A stretch of 64,000 nt of DNA from Mycobacterium gastri (GCF_002102175.1 NZ_LQOX01000101.1:44666-108665), one strand, 5' to 3'. Positions 25,841 to 36,119 are shown, counted from the stretch's first letter. Numbers and translations: made by a program. Notes: generated by a model from the sequence alone, not told the origin.

Positions 25841-25895
25841 CCGCCGGTTGGCCGCCGGTTGGCCGCCGGCGGCGGGCTGTCCGGGCACCCAATCG

Positions 25896-25952
25896 CCGAG
25901 CGTGCACTGGTCGCGAATTTCCTTTCGACTTTTCGCACTGGCTGCACGCTGG
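25896..25952. repeat. 57-bp palindromic REP-like element
   Basis: Begins CCGAGCGTGCA and ends TGCACGCTGG, so its ends are inverted repeats. The right half is very similar to that of the elements at 57656 and 58581. It lies between the PE_PGRS stop and ddn. Confidence 0.6.
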
Positions 25953-26054
25953 ATGAGCCGTTCGCACGCCAGTCGCCACGCGTTGAGTACGAATTCAGCG
26001 GCGATCGGAGCTGACGCCCGGGGTTGGTCGACCCGCCGGGCAAGCTCGCCGACG

Positions 26055-26519
<465 letters not shown>

Positions 26520-26528
26520 CTAAGCGCG

Positions 26529-26902
26529 CTACCGCTGAACGAATGGCCGCAAGCTGGCCCTGATGTGATGGATCAACCCGTCCTCGGCGGGTATCAAAAA
26601 CGTCTCGTCCACGCGTGACGCGATCCGCCGCCCGGCGAATGCGACCTTGGTCAACACGTCGTAACGCGCACGCACTTCGTCGCCGGTGATGGTGTATTCC
26701 GGGTGAGTTGTGGCCGCGATGACGCGGAATTGGGGACCTCGGTTGAGGCTGCGCCGCAGGTGACTACCGGAAAACCCGGTCTTGACGCCCTGCTCGACCC
26801 GGGTGCAGCCGGGTGCGAACGGCACCTTGTCGGCATCATGGCTGACCAGAGCGTCGATGTAGGCCTGCGCCGCGGCGATGCGGTCTTCGTCGGAGGCCGC
26901 CA

Positions 26903-26903
<1 letters not shown>
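26529..26903 (-). CDS. DUF8021/SnoaL-like small protein coupled to fadA5
   Basis: A 124-residue protein starting M-A-A-S-D-E-D-R-I-A-A-A-Q-A-Y, with 'G-D-E-V-R-A-R-Y' and 'E-T-F-L-I-P-A-E-D-G' blocks that resemble SnoaL/NTF2-like (DUF8021) cone-shaped folds. Its ATG overlaps the fadA5 stop (ATGA), so translation is coupled, and it lies between fadA5 and ddn. The H37Rv fadA5-ddn gap, as recalled, is too small for it, so M. tuberculosis seems to lack it. Upstream regulation by KstR is expected through the fadA5 promoter. A role as isomerase, lyase or chaperone for a sterol intermediate is possible but unproven. Confidence 0.8.
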
Positions 26904-28072
<1,169 letters not shown>

Positions 28073-28073
28073 C

Positions 28074-28087
28074 TAGAACACGTTTCA
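28074..28087. promoter_or_regulatory. KstR operator, fadA5/cyp125
   Basis: TAGAACACGTTTCA fits T-nn-AAC-nn-GTT-nn-A at every fixed position. It lies 11 bases from the fadA5 start and about 150 bases before cyp125. Confidence 0.92.
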
Positions 28088-28160
28088 TTACTCTGACAAG
28101 CGACGATGCCTTGTAGCCTTTTGTATGCGGTGAAGGCATGTTTTACTGGCAAGAGAGTAT

Positions 28161-28177
28161 CACTAGGACGACTAGTG
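28161..28177. promoter_or_regulatory. palindrome in the cyp125 leader
   Basis: CACTAG-(GACGA)-CTAGTG is a perfect 6-bp inverted repeat with a 5-base spacer, between the KstR box and the cyp125 start. It could be a second operator or an RNA hairpin in the 5' leader. No family assigned. Confidence 0.45.
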
Positions 28178-28235
28178 TCCGTTGGCTCGCCTGGCGCAAA
28201 CTTGGTCAGCGAAGACTGCAGTTAGGAGAAGTACC

Positions 28236-29537
28236 GTGCCTTGCCCCAATCTTCCTCCCGGGTTCGATTTCACCGACCCTGACATCTACGCCGAGCGGCT
28301 TCCGGTCGCCGAGTTCGCCGAATTGCGGGCGTCCGCGCCGATCTGGTGGAACGAGCAGGCACCGGGGCACGGCGGCGGCTACCACGACGGCGGCTTCTGG
28401 GCGATCACCAAGCTCAAGGACGTCAAGGAGGTGTCGCGGCGCAGCGACGTGTTCTCCAGCTGGGAGAACACCGTGATTCCGCGATTCCACAATGACATCG
28501 CCCGCGAGGACATCGAGGTGCAGCGGTTCGTCATGCTCAACCAGGACGCGCCCCACCACACCCGGCTGCGCAAGATCATCTCGCGCGGGTTCACGCCGAG
28601 GGCCATCGGACGCCTGGAGGCCGAACTCAGCGAACGTGCCCACAAGATTGCCAAAGCGGCCGCAGCCGAGGGTTCGGGCGACTTCGTCGAGCAGGTGTCG
28701 TGTGAGCTGCCGCTGCAGGCGATCGCGGGTCTGCTGGGTGTGCCGCAGGAGGATCGCGGGAAGCTGTTCCACTGGTCGAACGAGATGACCGGCACCGAAG
28801 ACCCGGAATTCGCGCATGTCGACCCGAAAGCGTCCTCGGTGGAGTTGATCAGCTATGCGATGAAGATGGCCGAGGACAAGGCCAAGAAGCCGGGCGACGA
28901 CATCGTGACGCAGCTGATCGAGGCCGACATCGATGGCGAAAAGCTCTCCGACGACGAGTTCGGCTTCTTCGTGGTGATGCTCGCGGTGGCCGGCAACGAG
29001 ACCAGTCGCAATTCCATCACCCAGGGCATGATGGCGTTCGCGGACCACCCCGATCAGTGGGAGCTGTACAAGAACGAGCGTCCGGAGACCGCCGCCGACG
29101 AGATCGTCCGCTGGGCCACTCCGGTCACCTGTTTCCAGCGGACCGCGCGGCAGGACTACGAGTTGTCCGGGGTGCAGATCAAGAAGGGCCAGCGGGTGGT
29201 GATGTTCTACCGCTCGGCGAACTTCGACGAAGAGGTCTTCGAAGACCCCTACACGTTCAACATCTTGCGCAATCCCAACCCGCATGTGGGCTTCGGCGGC
29301 ACCGGCGAGCATTACTGCATCGGAGCCAACTTGGCCCGGCTGACCATCAACCTGATGTTCAACGCCATCGCCGACCATATGCCGGACCTCAAGCCGATCG
29401 CGGCGCCGGAGCGGCTGCGGTCGGGCTGGCTCAACGGCATCAAGCACTGGCAGGTCGACTACGCCGGCAAGTGCCCGGTAGCCGCCAGTACGCCCAGTGC
29501 GGTGGCGGGCGGTGTCCCGAGCCGCGCGGCGCGGTGA
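28236..29537 (+). CDS. cyp125: steroid C26-monooxygenase CYP125 (Rv3545c)
   Basis: Cytochrome P450 that oxidises the terminal side-chain carbon of cholest-4-en-3-one in M. tuberculosis. 433 residues from the chosen start. Visible: I-helix 'A-G-N-E-T-S-R-N' and heme-binding loop 'G-F-G-G-T-G-E-H-Y-C-I-G-A-N' with the axial Cys. The start is a GTG at 28236 with AGGAG seven bases upstream; an in-frame TTG at 28182 has no comparable site. The C-terminus carries about 15 extra Ala/Ser/Pro-rich residues after C-P-V-A compared with the H37Rv protein as recalled. The stop overlaps the fadE28 start. Confidence 0.95.
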   Translation: MPCPNLPPGFDFTDPDIYAERLPVAEFAELRASAPIWWNEQAPGHGGGYHDGGFWAITKLKDVKEVSRRSDVFSSWENTVIPRFHNDIAREDIEVQRFVMLNQDAPHHTRLRKIISRGFTPRAIGRLEAELSERAHKIAKAAAAEGSGDFVEQVSCELPLQAIAGLLGVPQEDRGKLFHWSNEMTGTEDPEFAHVDPKASSVELISYAMKMAEDKAKKPGDDIVTQLIEADIDGEKLSDDEFGFFVVMLAVAGNETSRNSITQGMMAFADHPDQWELYKNERPETAADEIVRWATPVTCFQRTARQDYELSGVQIKKGQRVVMFYRSANFDEEVFEDPYTFNILRNPNPHVGFGGTGEHYCIGANLARLTINLMFNAIADHMPDLKPIAAPERLRSGWLNGIKHWQVDYAGKCPVAASTPSAVAGGVPSRAAR

Positions 29538-30712
29538 TGGACTTCGATCTCACTGCGGAACAGCAGGCGGTGGCCGACGTGGTCACGTCGGTGCTGCAGC
29601 GGGATACCTCCTGGGCTGCGCTGGTCGACGGGGGCGTGACGGCGTTGCCGGTGCCGGAACGGCTCGGTGGCGACGGCGTGGGCCTGCTCGAGGTCGGGAC
29701 CGTGCTGACCGAAGTCGGGCGGCGCGCTGCCATTACCCCGGCATTGGCGACCCTGGGCCTGGGTGTGGTGCCGTTGCTCGATCTGGCCTCCGATGAGCAG
29801 CAGGACCGTTACCTGGCCGGGGTCCCCGAGGGGTCGGTGCTGACCGCGGCGCTCAACGAGCCGGGCGCACCATTGCCCGACCGGCCGTCCACTAGCTTTG
29901 CCGGAAGTAGGTTGTCGGGCACCAAGATTGGTGTGGGATATGCCGAGCAAGCGGACTGGATGGTCGTTACCGCCGACAATGCGGTCGTGGTGGTGTCACC
30001 GAAAGCCGAAGGCGTGCAGCTGGTGCGCACGCCGACGTCGAACGGTTCGGACGAGTACTCGGTGACGTTCAGCGACGTGGTGGTTGCCGACGCCGACGTT
30101 CTCGCGGGTGCGACGGCGCACCGGGTCAATCAGCTGGCTTTGGCGATGGTGGGTGCGTACGCCGACGGGCTGGTGGCCGGGGCGTTGCGGTTGACCGCTG
30201 ACTACGTGGCCAACCGGAAGCAGTTCGGCAAACCGCTGTCTACTTTCCAGACCGTGGCAGCGCAGCTCGCCGAGGTCTACATCGCTTCGCGCACCATCGA
30301 TTTGGCGGCAAAGTCGGTGATCTGGCGACTGTCTGAAGGTCGTGACGCTGATGACGACCTCGGTGTGCTGGGGTACTGGTTGACATCGCAGGCGCCGCCG
30401 GTGATGCAGATCTGTCATCACCTGCACGGGGGTATGGGAATGGATATCACCTATCCGATGCACCGGTATTACTCCACGATCAAAGACCTGACCCGGTTGC
30501 TGGGAGGGCCGTCGCACCGTCTTGAGCTGGTGGCGATCGCAAGCGCGGCGAAGCCGGGCGCGGCGGGTCGCCACGCAGACGACCCCGTGGCGATCGCAAG
30601 CGCGGCGCAGCCGGGTGCGGCGGGTCGCCACGCAGACGACCCCGTGGCGATCGCAAGCGCGGCGAAGCCGGGCGCGGCGGGTCGCCACGCAGACGACCCC
30701 GTGGGAGCGTAA
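29537..30712 (+). CDS. fadE28: FadE28 (ChsE1), side-chain acyl-CoA dehydrogenase alpha subunit, with repeat-extended C-terminus
   Basis: ACAD of 391 residues. The recognisable ACAD body ends around residue 330 ('L-L-G-G-P-S-H-R-L'). Beyond it come three tandem 19-residue repeats V-A-I-A-S-A-A-(K/Q)-P-G-A-A-G-R-H-A-D-D-P encoded by three 57-bp DNA repeats, absent from the roughly 339-residue H37Rv protein as recalled. ChsE1 pairs with FadE29 (ChsE2) in an alpha2beta2 enzyme that dehydrogenates the three-carbon side-chain CoA ester. The ATG at 29537 lies inside the cyp125 stop; its TAA overlaps the fadE29 ATG. Confidence 0.92.
   Translation: MDFDLTAEQQAVADVVTSVLQRDTSWAALVDGGVTALPVPERLGGDGVGLLEVGTVLTEVGRRAAITPALATLGLGVVPLLDLASDEQQDRYLAGVPEGSVLTAALNEPGAPLPDRPSTSFAGSRLSGTKIGVGYAEQADWMVVTADNAVVVVSPKAEGVQLVRTPTSNGSDEYSVTFSDVVVADADVLAGATAHRVNQLALAMVGAYADGLVAGALRLTADYVANRKQFGKPLSTFQTVAAQLAEVYIASRTIDLAAKSVIWRLSEGRDADDDLGVLGYWLTSQAPPVMQICHHLHGGMGMDITYPMHRYYSTIKDLTRLLGGPSHRLELVAIASAAKPGAAGRHADDPVAIASAAQPGAAGRHADDPVAIASAAKPGAAGRHADDPVGA
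30530..30700 (+). repeat. three tandem 57-bp repeats inside the 3' end of fadE28
   Basis: Exact 57-bp period (units begin at 30530, 30587 and 30644; a partial fourth begins at 30701). The core GCGATCGCAAGC...GCGGGTCGC is shared with the 55-bp repeats at 40851. 57 is a multiple of three, so the frame is kept. A likely VNTR locus. Confidence 0.95.
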
Positions 30713-31875
30713 TGTTCATCGACCTGACTGTCGAGCAGCGGCAGCTGCAAGCCGAGATACGGCAATACTTCTCGAATTTGATCTCGCCCGACGAGGCCAA
30801 AGAAATGGAGAAGGACCGGCACGGCGCCGCATACCGCGCGGTGATCCGGCGGATGGGCCGCGACGGCATGCTCGGCGTCGGGTGGCCAAAGGAGTTCGGC
30901 GGCCGCGGGTTTGGCCCGATCGAGCAGCAGATCTTCGTCAACGAGGCGCATCGGGCCGACGTGCCGCTGCCCGCCGTGACGCTGCAGACCGTGGGTCCCA
31001 CCCTGCAGGTGTATGGCAGCGAGATGCAGAAGAAGAAGTTCCTGCCGGCGATCCTCGCGGGCGAGGTGCACTTCGCCATCGGCTACACCGAGCCCGAAGC
31101 CGGCACCGACCTGGCGTCGTTGCGGACCACCGCCGTGCGCCAGGGTGACGAGTACATCGTCAACGGCCAAAAGATCTTCACCACCGGCGCCCATGACGCG
31201 GACTACATCTGGCTGGCCTGCCGCACTGACCCGGAAGCCGTTAAGCACAAAGGCATTTCGATTTTGATAGCCGACACCAAGGATCCGGGCTACTCGTGGA
31301 CGCCGATCATCCTGTCCGACGGCGCCCACCACACCAACGCCACCTACTACAACGACGTGCGGGTGCCGGTCGACATGCTCGTCGGTGAGGAGAACGGCGG
31401 CTGGCGGCTGATCACCACCCAGCTCAATAACGAGCGGGTGATGCTGGGCCCGGCCGGCCGCTTCGCCAGCATCTACGACCGGGTGCACAGCTGGGCATGC
31501 AAGCCGGGCGCCAACGGCGTCGCGCCGATCGACCACGACGACGTCAAACGTGGGCTCGGTGAGATCCACGCGACGTGGCGGATCAACGAGTTGCTCAATT
31601 GGCAGGTGGCCGCCGCGGGCGAGGATATCAACGTGGCCGACGCCGCCGCAACGAAAGTGTTTGGCACCGAACGTGTTCAGCGTATCGGCCGACTTGCCGA
31701 GGAGATCGTCGGCAAGTACGGCAACCCCGCCGAACCCGGCACCGCCGAGCTGCTCGAATGGCTGGACTCCCAGACCAAACGCAATCTGGTGATCACCTTC
31801 GGCGGCGGCGTCAACGAAGTGATGCGCGAGATGATCGCCGCATCGGGCCTCAAGGTGCCGAGGGTGCCCCGATGA
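30712..31875 (+). CDS. fadE29: FadE29 (ChsE2), side-chain acyl-CoA dehydrogenase beta subunit (Rv3543c)
   Basis: ACAD of 387 residues, identical in length to the H37Rv protein as recalled. Typical segments: 'G-Y-T-E-P-E-A-G-T-D-L-A-S-L' and the C-terminal 'F-G-G-G-V-N-E-V-M-R-E-M-I-A'. In M. tuberculosis it forms alpha2beta2 ChsE1-ChsE2 with FadE28 and desaturates the 3-oxo-pregnene-carboxyl-CoA side chain. Its ATG shares one base with the fadE28 TAA; GGGAG just upstream is the RBS and lies immediately after the VNTR. chsH2 begins inside its stop. Confidence 0.95.
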   Translation: MFIDLTVEQRQLQAEIRQYFSNLISPDEAKEMEKDRHGAAYRAVIRRMGRDGMLGVGWPKEFGGRGFGPIEQQIFVNEAHRADVPLPAVTLQTVGPTLQVYGSEMQKKKFLPAILAGEVHFAIGYTEPEAGTDLASLRTTAVRQGDEYIVNGQKIFTTGAHDADYIWLACRTDPEAVKHKGISILIADTKDPGYSWTPIILSDGAHHTNATYYNDVRVPVDMLVGEENGGWRLITTQLNNERVMLGPAGRFASIYDRVHSWACKPGANGVAPIDHDDVKRGLGEIHATWRINELLNWQVAAAGEDINVADAAATKVFGTERVQRIGRLAEEIVGKYGNPAEPGTAELLEWLDSQTKRNLVITFGGGVNEVMREMIAASGLKVPRVPR

Positions 31876-32819
31876 CCGATATCCGCGAAGCCATCACGCA
31901 GATCAAGGCGGCCGGCAGTAGTAAGCCGCGCGCCGCCCGGGATCCGGTGAACCAGCCGATGATCAACAACTGGACAGAGGCCATCGGCGATCGCAACCCG
32001 ATCTACGTCGACGACGATGCCGCCCGCGCTGCCGGCCACCCCGGAATTGTCGCGCCACCGGCGATGATCCAGGTCTGGACGATGTACGGCCTGGGTGGGC
32101 AACGTCCGAAGGACGACCCACTGGGTCCGGTCATGAAGCTGTTCGACGAGGCGGGCTATATCGGTGTGGTTGCCACCAACTGTGAGCAGACCTATCACCG
32201 GTATCTGCGGCCCGGCGAGCACGTTACCATCACCGCCGAACTCGGTGACGTCGTCGGGCCCAAGCAGACCGCGCTCGGCGAAGGCTGGTTCATCAACCAG
32301 CGCTCCGTCTGGCGCGTCGGCGACGAGGACGTCGCTGAAATGGATTGGCGCATCCTCAAATTCAGACCCGCCGGGTCGGCCGACGCGGCAGTGCCCGAAG
32401 ACCTGGACCCCGATGCGATGATGCGGCCGTCGCTGTCGCGTGACACCGCGTTCTTCTGGGAAGGGGTTGCAGCTCACGAGTTACGCATCCAACGGCTGCC
32501 CGACGGCAGCTTGCAGCATCCTCCGGTTCCGGCGGTGTGGCAGGACAAGTCGGCGCCGATCGACTATGTGGTGTCCAGCGGCCGTGGCACGGTGTTCAGT
32601 TACGTGGTGCACCACGCCCCGAAGGTGCCCGGCCGCACACCGCCTTTCGTGATTGCGCTGGTTGAACTCGAGGAAGGCGCGCGCATGCTGGGTGAGCTGC
32701 GCAATATCGATTCGTCAACAGTGGAGATCGGAATGCCGGTTCGCGCAATGTATATCGACGTCCCGGCGAGTGATTCCGGCCCGGAGTGGACGCTATACGC
32801 CTGGGAGCCAAACACATGA
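31872..32819 (+). CDS. chsH2: ChsH2: MaoC-like hydratase with DUF35 domain (Rv3542c)
   Basis: A 315-residue two-domain protein. The N-terminal ~180 residues are a hot-dog (MaoC-like) fold, with 'Q-P-M-I-N-N-W-T-E-A-I-G-D-R-N-P-I-Y' and the 'G-H-P-G-I-V-A-P-P-A-M' hydratase motif. The C-terminal part is a DUF35 (OB-fold) domain ('F-V-I-A-L-V-E-L-E-E-G-A-R-M-L-G'). With ChsH1 it hydrates the side-chain enoyl-CoA, and its DUF35 domain is the partner of the aldolase Ltp2 encoded two genes on. ATG overlaps the fadE29 stop; its stop overlaps chsH1. Confidence 0.94.
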   Translation: MTDIREAITQIKAAGSSKPRAARDPVNQPMINNWTEAIGDRNPIYVDDDAARAAGHPGIVAPPAMIQVWTMYGLGGQRPKDDPLGPVMKLFDEAGYIGVVATNCEQTYHRYLRPGEHVTITAELGDVVGPKQTALGEGWFINQRSVWRVGDEDVAEMDWRILKFRPAGSADAAVPEDLDPDAMMRPSLSRDTAFFWEGVAAHELRIQRLPDGSLQHPPVPAVWQDKSAPIDYVVSSGRGTVFSYVVHHAPKVPGRTPPFVIALVELEEGARMLGELRNIDSSTVEIGMPVRAMYIDVPASDSGPEWTLYAWEPNT

Positions 32820-33229
32820 GCGCCCCGGCTATCGAGGTAGGCGCGCAGCTGCCCGAGCTGAAACTGTATGGCGACCCCACGTTCATCATCTCGACGGCGT
32901 TGGCCACCCGCGACTTTCAGGACGTACATCACGACCGGGACAAGGCGCAGGCCAAGGGTTCCAAGGACATCTTCGTCAACATCCTCACCGACACCGGACT
33001 GGTGCAAAGGTACGTCACCGACTGGGCGGGGCCGTCGGCGCTGATCAAGTCGATCGGGCTGCGGCTGGGGGTGCCGTGGTACGCCTACGACACGGTCACG
33101 TTCTCCGGCGAGGTGACCGCAGTCGAAGCTGGCGTGATCACGGTAAAGGTGCTGGGCCGCAACAGCCTTGGCGATCACGTGATCGCGACGGTGAAGCTGA
33201 AGTGGGGGATGCCTAGTGTTGTCCGGTAA
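32816..33229 (+). CDS. chsH1: ChsH1: MaoC-like enoyl-CoA hydratase subunit (Rv3541c)
   Basis: A 137-residue single hot-dog-fold protein. It starts 'A-P-A-I-E-V-G-A-Q-L-P' and contains the helix segment 'D-V-H-H-D-R-D-K-A-Q', the Asp/His site of MaoC-type hydratases. It forms the heterodimer that hydrates 17-pregnadiene-type CoA esters with ChsH2. The ATG at 32816 overlaps the chsH2 stop (ATGA), and its last 14 bases overlap ltp2, so the set fadE28-fadE29-chsH2-chsH1-ltp2 is tightly coupled. Confidence 0.93.
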   Translation: MSAPAIEVGAQLPELKLYGDPTFIISTALATRDFQDVHHDRDKAQAKGSKDIFVNILTDTGLVQRYVTDWAGPSALIKSIGLRLGVPWYAYDTVTFSGEVTAVEAGVITVKVLGRNSLGDHVIATVKLKWGMPSVVR

Positions 33230-34388
33230 GGCCGCCATCGTCGGCATCGGCGCCACCGACTTCTCCAAGGACTCCGGCCGCAGCGAGCTGAGGCTGGCGG
33301 CAGAGGCGGTGCTGGATGCGTTGGACGATGCCGGGTTGAGTCCGGCGGACGTCGACGGGTTGACCACATTCACGATGGACACCAACACCGAGATCGCGGT
33401 GGCGCGCGCGGTCGGCATTGGTGAGCTGAAGTTTTTTTCCAAGATCCATTATGGCGGTGGTGCCGCGTGCGCGACCATCCAGCACGCCGCGATGGCCGTC
33501 GCGACCGGGGTGGCCGACGTCGTGGTGGCCTACCGGGCGTTCAACGAGCGGTCCGGCATGCGATTCGGCCAGGTGCAGACCCGTCTCGTGGGAAACGCTG
33601 GTGCGCAGGCTGATTCGACTGCAGCCGACAACTCCTTCTCGTATCCGCACGGACTTTCGACCCCGGCAGCGCAGGTCGCCATGATCGCCCGGCGCTACAT
33701 GCATCTGTCGGGTGCGACCAGCCGGGACTTCGGCGTGATCTCGGTGGCCGACCGCAAGCACGCCGCCAACAATCCGAAGGCGTACTTCTATCAGAAGCCG
33801 ATAACCATTGAGGATCACCAGAATTCGCGATGGATCGCCGAACCGTTGCGGTTGCTGGACTGCTGTCAGGAGACCGACGGCGCGGTGGCGATCGTGGTGA
33901 CATCGGTTGAGCGCGCGCGTGATCTCAAGCAGCGGCCCGCGGTCATCGAAGCGGCGTCGCAAGGGTCGAGCCCGGATCAGTACACCATGGTCAGCTACTA
34001 CCGGCCCGAACTCGACGGTCTGCCCGAGATGGGTCTGGTGGGCCGGCAGCTGTGGGCGCAATCGGGACTGTCGCCGGCCGACATCCAGACCGCGGTGCTC
34101 TACGACCACTTCACCCCGTTCACGCTGATTCAGTTGGAGGAGTTGGGATTCTGCGGCCGCGGTGAAGCCAAAGATTTCATCGCCGACGACGCGATCGAGG
34201 TGGGTGGACGGCTGCCGATCAACACTCACGGTGGCCAGCTCGGCGAGGCCTACATCCACGGGATGAACGGCATCGCGGAGGGGGTGCGGCAGTTGCGGGG
34301 TACCTCGGTGAACCCGGTGCCCGACGTCGAGCACGTGCTGGTCACCGCGGGAACGGGGGTTCCCACGTCCGGGTTGATTTTGGGGTGA
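33216..34388 (+). CDS. ltp2: Ltp2, thiolase-fold aldolase (Rv3540c)
   Basis: SCP2-thiolase-like protein of 390 residues. It has the thiolase fold ('A-A-I-V-G-I-G-A-T-D-F', 'G-G-G-A-A-C-A-T-I-Q', 'I-N-T-H-G-G-Q-L-G-E-A-Y') but belongs to the group that acts as an aldolase: Ltp2, with the ChsH2 DUF35 domain, releases propionyl-CoA from 17-hydroxy-3-oxopregnene-carboxyl-CoA leaving the 17-keto steroid. A GTG at 33216 is used, overlapping the end of chsH1. Last gene of the cyp125 operon; convergent with the PE-hydrolase pseudogene. Confidence 0.94.
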   Translation: MLSGKAAIVGIGATDFSKDSGRSELRLAAEAVLDALDDAGLSPADVDGLTTFTMDTNTEIAVARAVGIGELKFFSKIHYGGGAACATIQHAAMAVATGVADVVVAYRAFNERSGMRFGQVQTRLVGNAGAQADSTAADNSFSYPHGLSTPAAQVAMIARRYMHLSGATSRDFGVISVADRKHAANNPKAYFYQKPITIEDHQNSRWIAEPLRLLDCCQETDGAVAIVVTSVERARDLKQRPAVIEAASQGSSPDQYTMVSYYRPELDGLPEMGLVGRQLWAQSGLSPADIQTAVLYDHFTPFTLIQLEELGFCGRGEAKDFIADDAIEVGGRLPINTHGGQLGEAYIHGMNGIAEGVRQLRGTSVNPVPDVEHVLVTAGTGVPTSGLILG

Positions 34389-34409
34389 AGCGCGGGGCGG
34401 CCCCGGCGA

Positions 34410-35593
34410 TTACACCGGCAGGACGATTCCGCTGGCCGGGCCCAGGATGATCGCCTGGCCGCCGGGGGTGACGTAGCCGCCGGTGGGTCCGTAAATGCCG
34501 TAGATCGGGCTGGCCGGGGTCGCCCCGGCCCAGAGGTCGTTGATCCAACCCGAAGACAGGGTGTACACCGCCGCGGTGGCGCCGGGCGGTGAGAACCCGG
34601 TAAGCAGCTGGGCGGCGAAGTCTACCAAGGGATTTCCGCCCAGGATGGAGTCGACATGCGAGCCGTTGACAATCTCGACCCCGACGAACTGTCCCGGGTA
34701 CAGACTGACCAGTTGATTCGTGGTGCCGCCGAAGGCATTCCACGGCTGGGGCGGCGCGGCCACCACGTAGTCGGGGATATTCAACGTCTTCAGGTTGGTT
34801 ATCGCCGCCCCGAAGGCCGTGGCATTGGAGGCGACCCCGTCAAACATCACCACACCGCGCAGGTGGTTGGGGTTCGCCCCGAGGTCTGCGAGGTAATCGC
34901 CGGCGGCGATCGTAGCGAGGCCACCACCGGCGGAGTGTCCGGACAGGATGAAATCCTTCGGTAGCGTCCCCTGGTATCCGGCCTGGTTCGCGCTGATGTT
35001 CAGCGCCGCTTCCGGGCCGAGGAACAACGAGGCCACGCCCTGCTGCATCTGCGGGCTGCCTATCCACAGTCCGAACGGCAATGGAATGGACGGCACGGTG
35101 GGAGTAACCACGATGCTGTTGGTCTGCTGCGCCGGACGCCCGCCTCGTTGGTGGCAGTGTTCAGCAACGTGCTCGGCTGAGTTGCGCCGACGGCCCCGGT
35201 ACCCCCGGTGGGGCCGTTACCGAACAACGGAAGCCCGATCAGCCGCTCTATGGGTGCGAAAATCCCTAGACTTTCGGCCTTTTGCAGCAGCGCGCGCAGC
35301 GGCGAGGCATTCGCGGTCTCGGCGGCCGCATATGGGCCCCGGCCGCGCTCAACGCACGCACAAACTCGGCGTGAAACAGTGTCGTCTGCGTGCTCAGCGC
35401 CTCAAACTCTTGGGCGTAGCGGCCAAAAAGACCGGCGATGGCCGCCGACACCTCGTCGCCGGCCGCCGCGACGATCCCCGTGGTCGGCGGCGCCGCCGCA
35501 GCGGCGGCCCCCTTGATCGCCGCCTCGATCCCGGTCAAAATCTCCCGACGCCCGGGCTAAAGCCTCGGGTGCCGCGAGCACGTACGGCGACAT
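34410..35593 (-). pseudogene. frameshifted PE-family gene with PE-PPE alpha/beta-hydrolase domain
   Basis: Reading the minus strand, an ATG at 35593 begins M-S-P-Y-V-L-A-A-P-E-A-L-A-R-A, a PE N-terminus. After G-D the frame breaks at a run of four T (35537-35540); one T fewer restores L-T-G-I-E-A-A-I-K-G. A second shift near 35330 separates 'A-L-S-A-A-G-A' from 'Y-A-A-A-E-T-A-N-A-S-P-L', and a third near 35150 leads to the frame ending at 34410 that carries the hydrolase 'G-H-S-A-G-G-G-L-A-T'. Three breaks make it nonfunctional. H37Rv has PPE63 (Rv3539), which also has a PE-PPE hydrolase domain, here. Confidence 0.82.
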
Positions 35594-35687
35594 CGGCCGT
35601 TCCAATCCCCGATGGCCCGACAACCTCGGGACAGCTAGGAAATGGTACCCAGGTTCTCGAAAGGCGCTGGCCGGTTTGAGCTCGGGT

Positions 35688-36119
35688 CTACGTTTGTAGC
35701 GGATCGGTCCACCGCACACCTGAGAAGCGACTGAAGTCGACATCGGTGGAACACAGTTCGGCACCGTGTTCGATAGCCAAAGCAGCCAGATGCGCGTCGC
35801 TGGTCAGATTTCCAGCCGTGCCAAGCGGGGTAAGCAACCCGCGCAGAACGGCTGCGTGGCGATCCGTGGGATGCACGACCGTCACACAGGGTTGGGCCAA
35901 CCATCCGTCAACGACGTCGAAGGACTCGTCGACGGTCAAGGGCCGCTCGAATATCGCTGCGCGGGTGGATAACCGGACAAAACCGACAAGGACGTGCCAT
36001 GCGAAAGCGACGGTCGCCGAACCCGACAACGTGTCATCCAGCCACTCGCGTGCCGCCTCGTGACGAGCCGTCGACTCATCGATTGCATAGATGAGGAGGT
36101 TGAGGTCAAGCAGTTTCAT
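35688..36119 (-). CDS. VapC-like PIN-domain toxin
   Basis: PIN-domain ribonuclease toxin of 143 residues. The acidic residues of the active site are visible: M-K-L-L-D-L-N near the start, and 'S-D-A-H-L-A-A-L-A-I' with a following 'S-T-D-V-D-F' near residues 107-129. The ATG overlaps the antitoxin stop (ATGA). No vapBC is known here in H37Rv as recalled, so this is an accessory insertion next to the broken PE gene. RNA target unknown. Confidence 0.88.
   Translation of the reverse strand: MKLLDLNLLIYAIDESTARHEAAREWLDDTLSGSATVAFAWHVLVGFVRLSTRAAIFERPLTVDESFDVVDGWLAQPCVTVVHPTDRHAAVLRGLLTPLGTAGNLTSDAHLAALAIEHGAELCSTDVDFSRFSGVRWTDPLQT

Noticed and set aside
24332..25888. Long minus-strand frame opposite the PE_PGRS gene
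   Set aside because: Ala/Gly/Pro-rich shadow of the repeats, no start signals.
28182..28235. TTG start for cyp125 giving 18 extra residues
   Set aside because: GTG 28236 has AGGAG at ideal spacing; the TTG has none. The upstream residues partly resemble the H37Rv N-terminus, so this is a preference, not proof.
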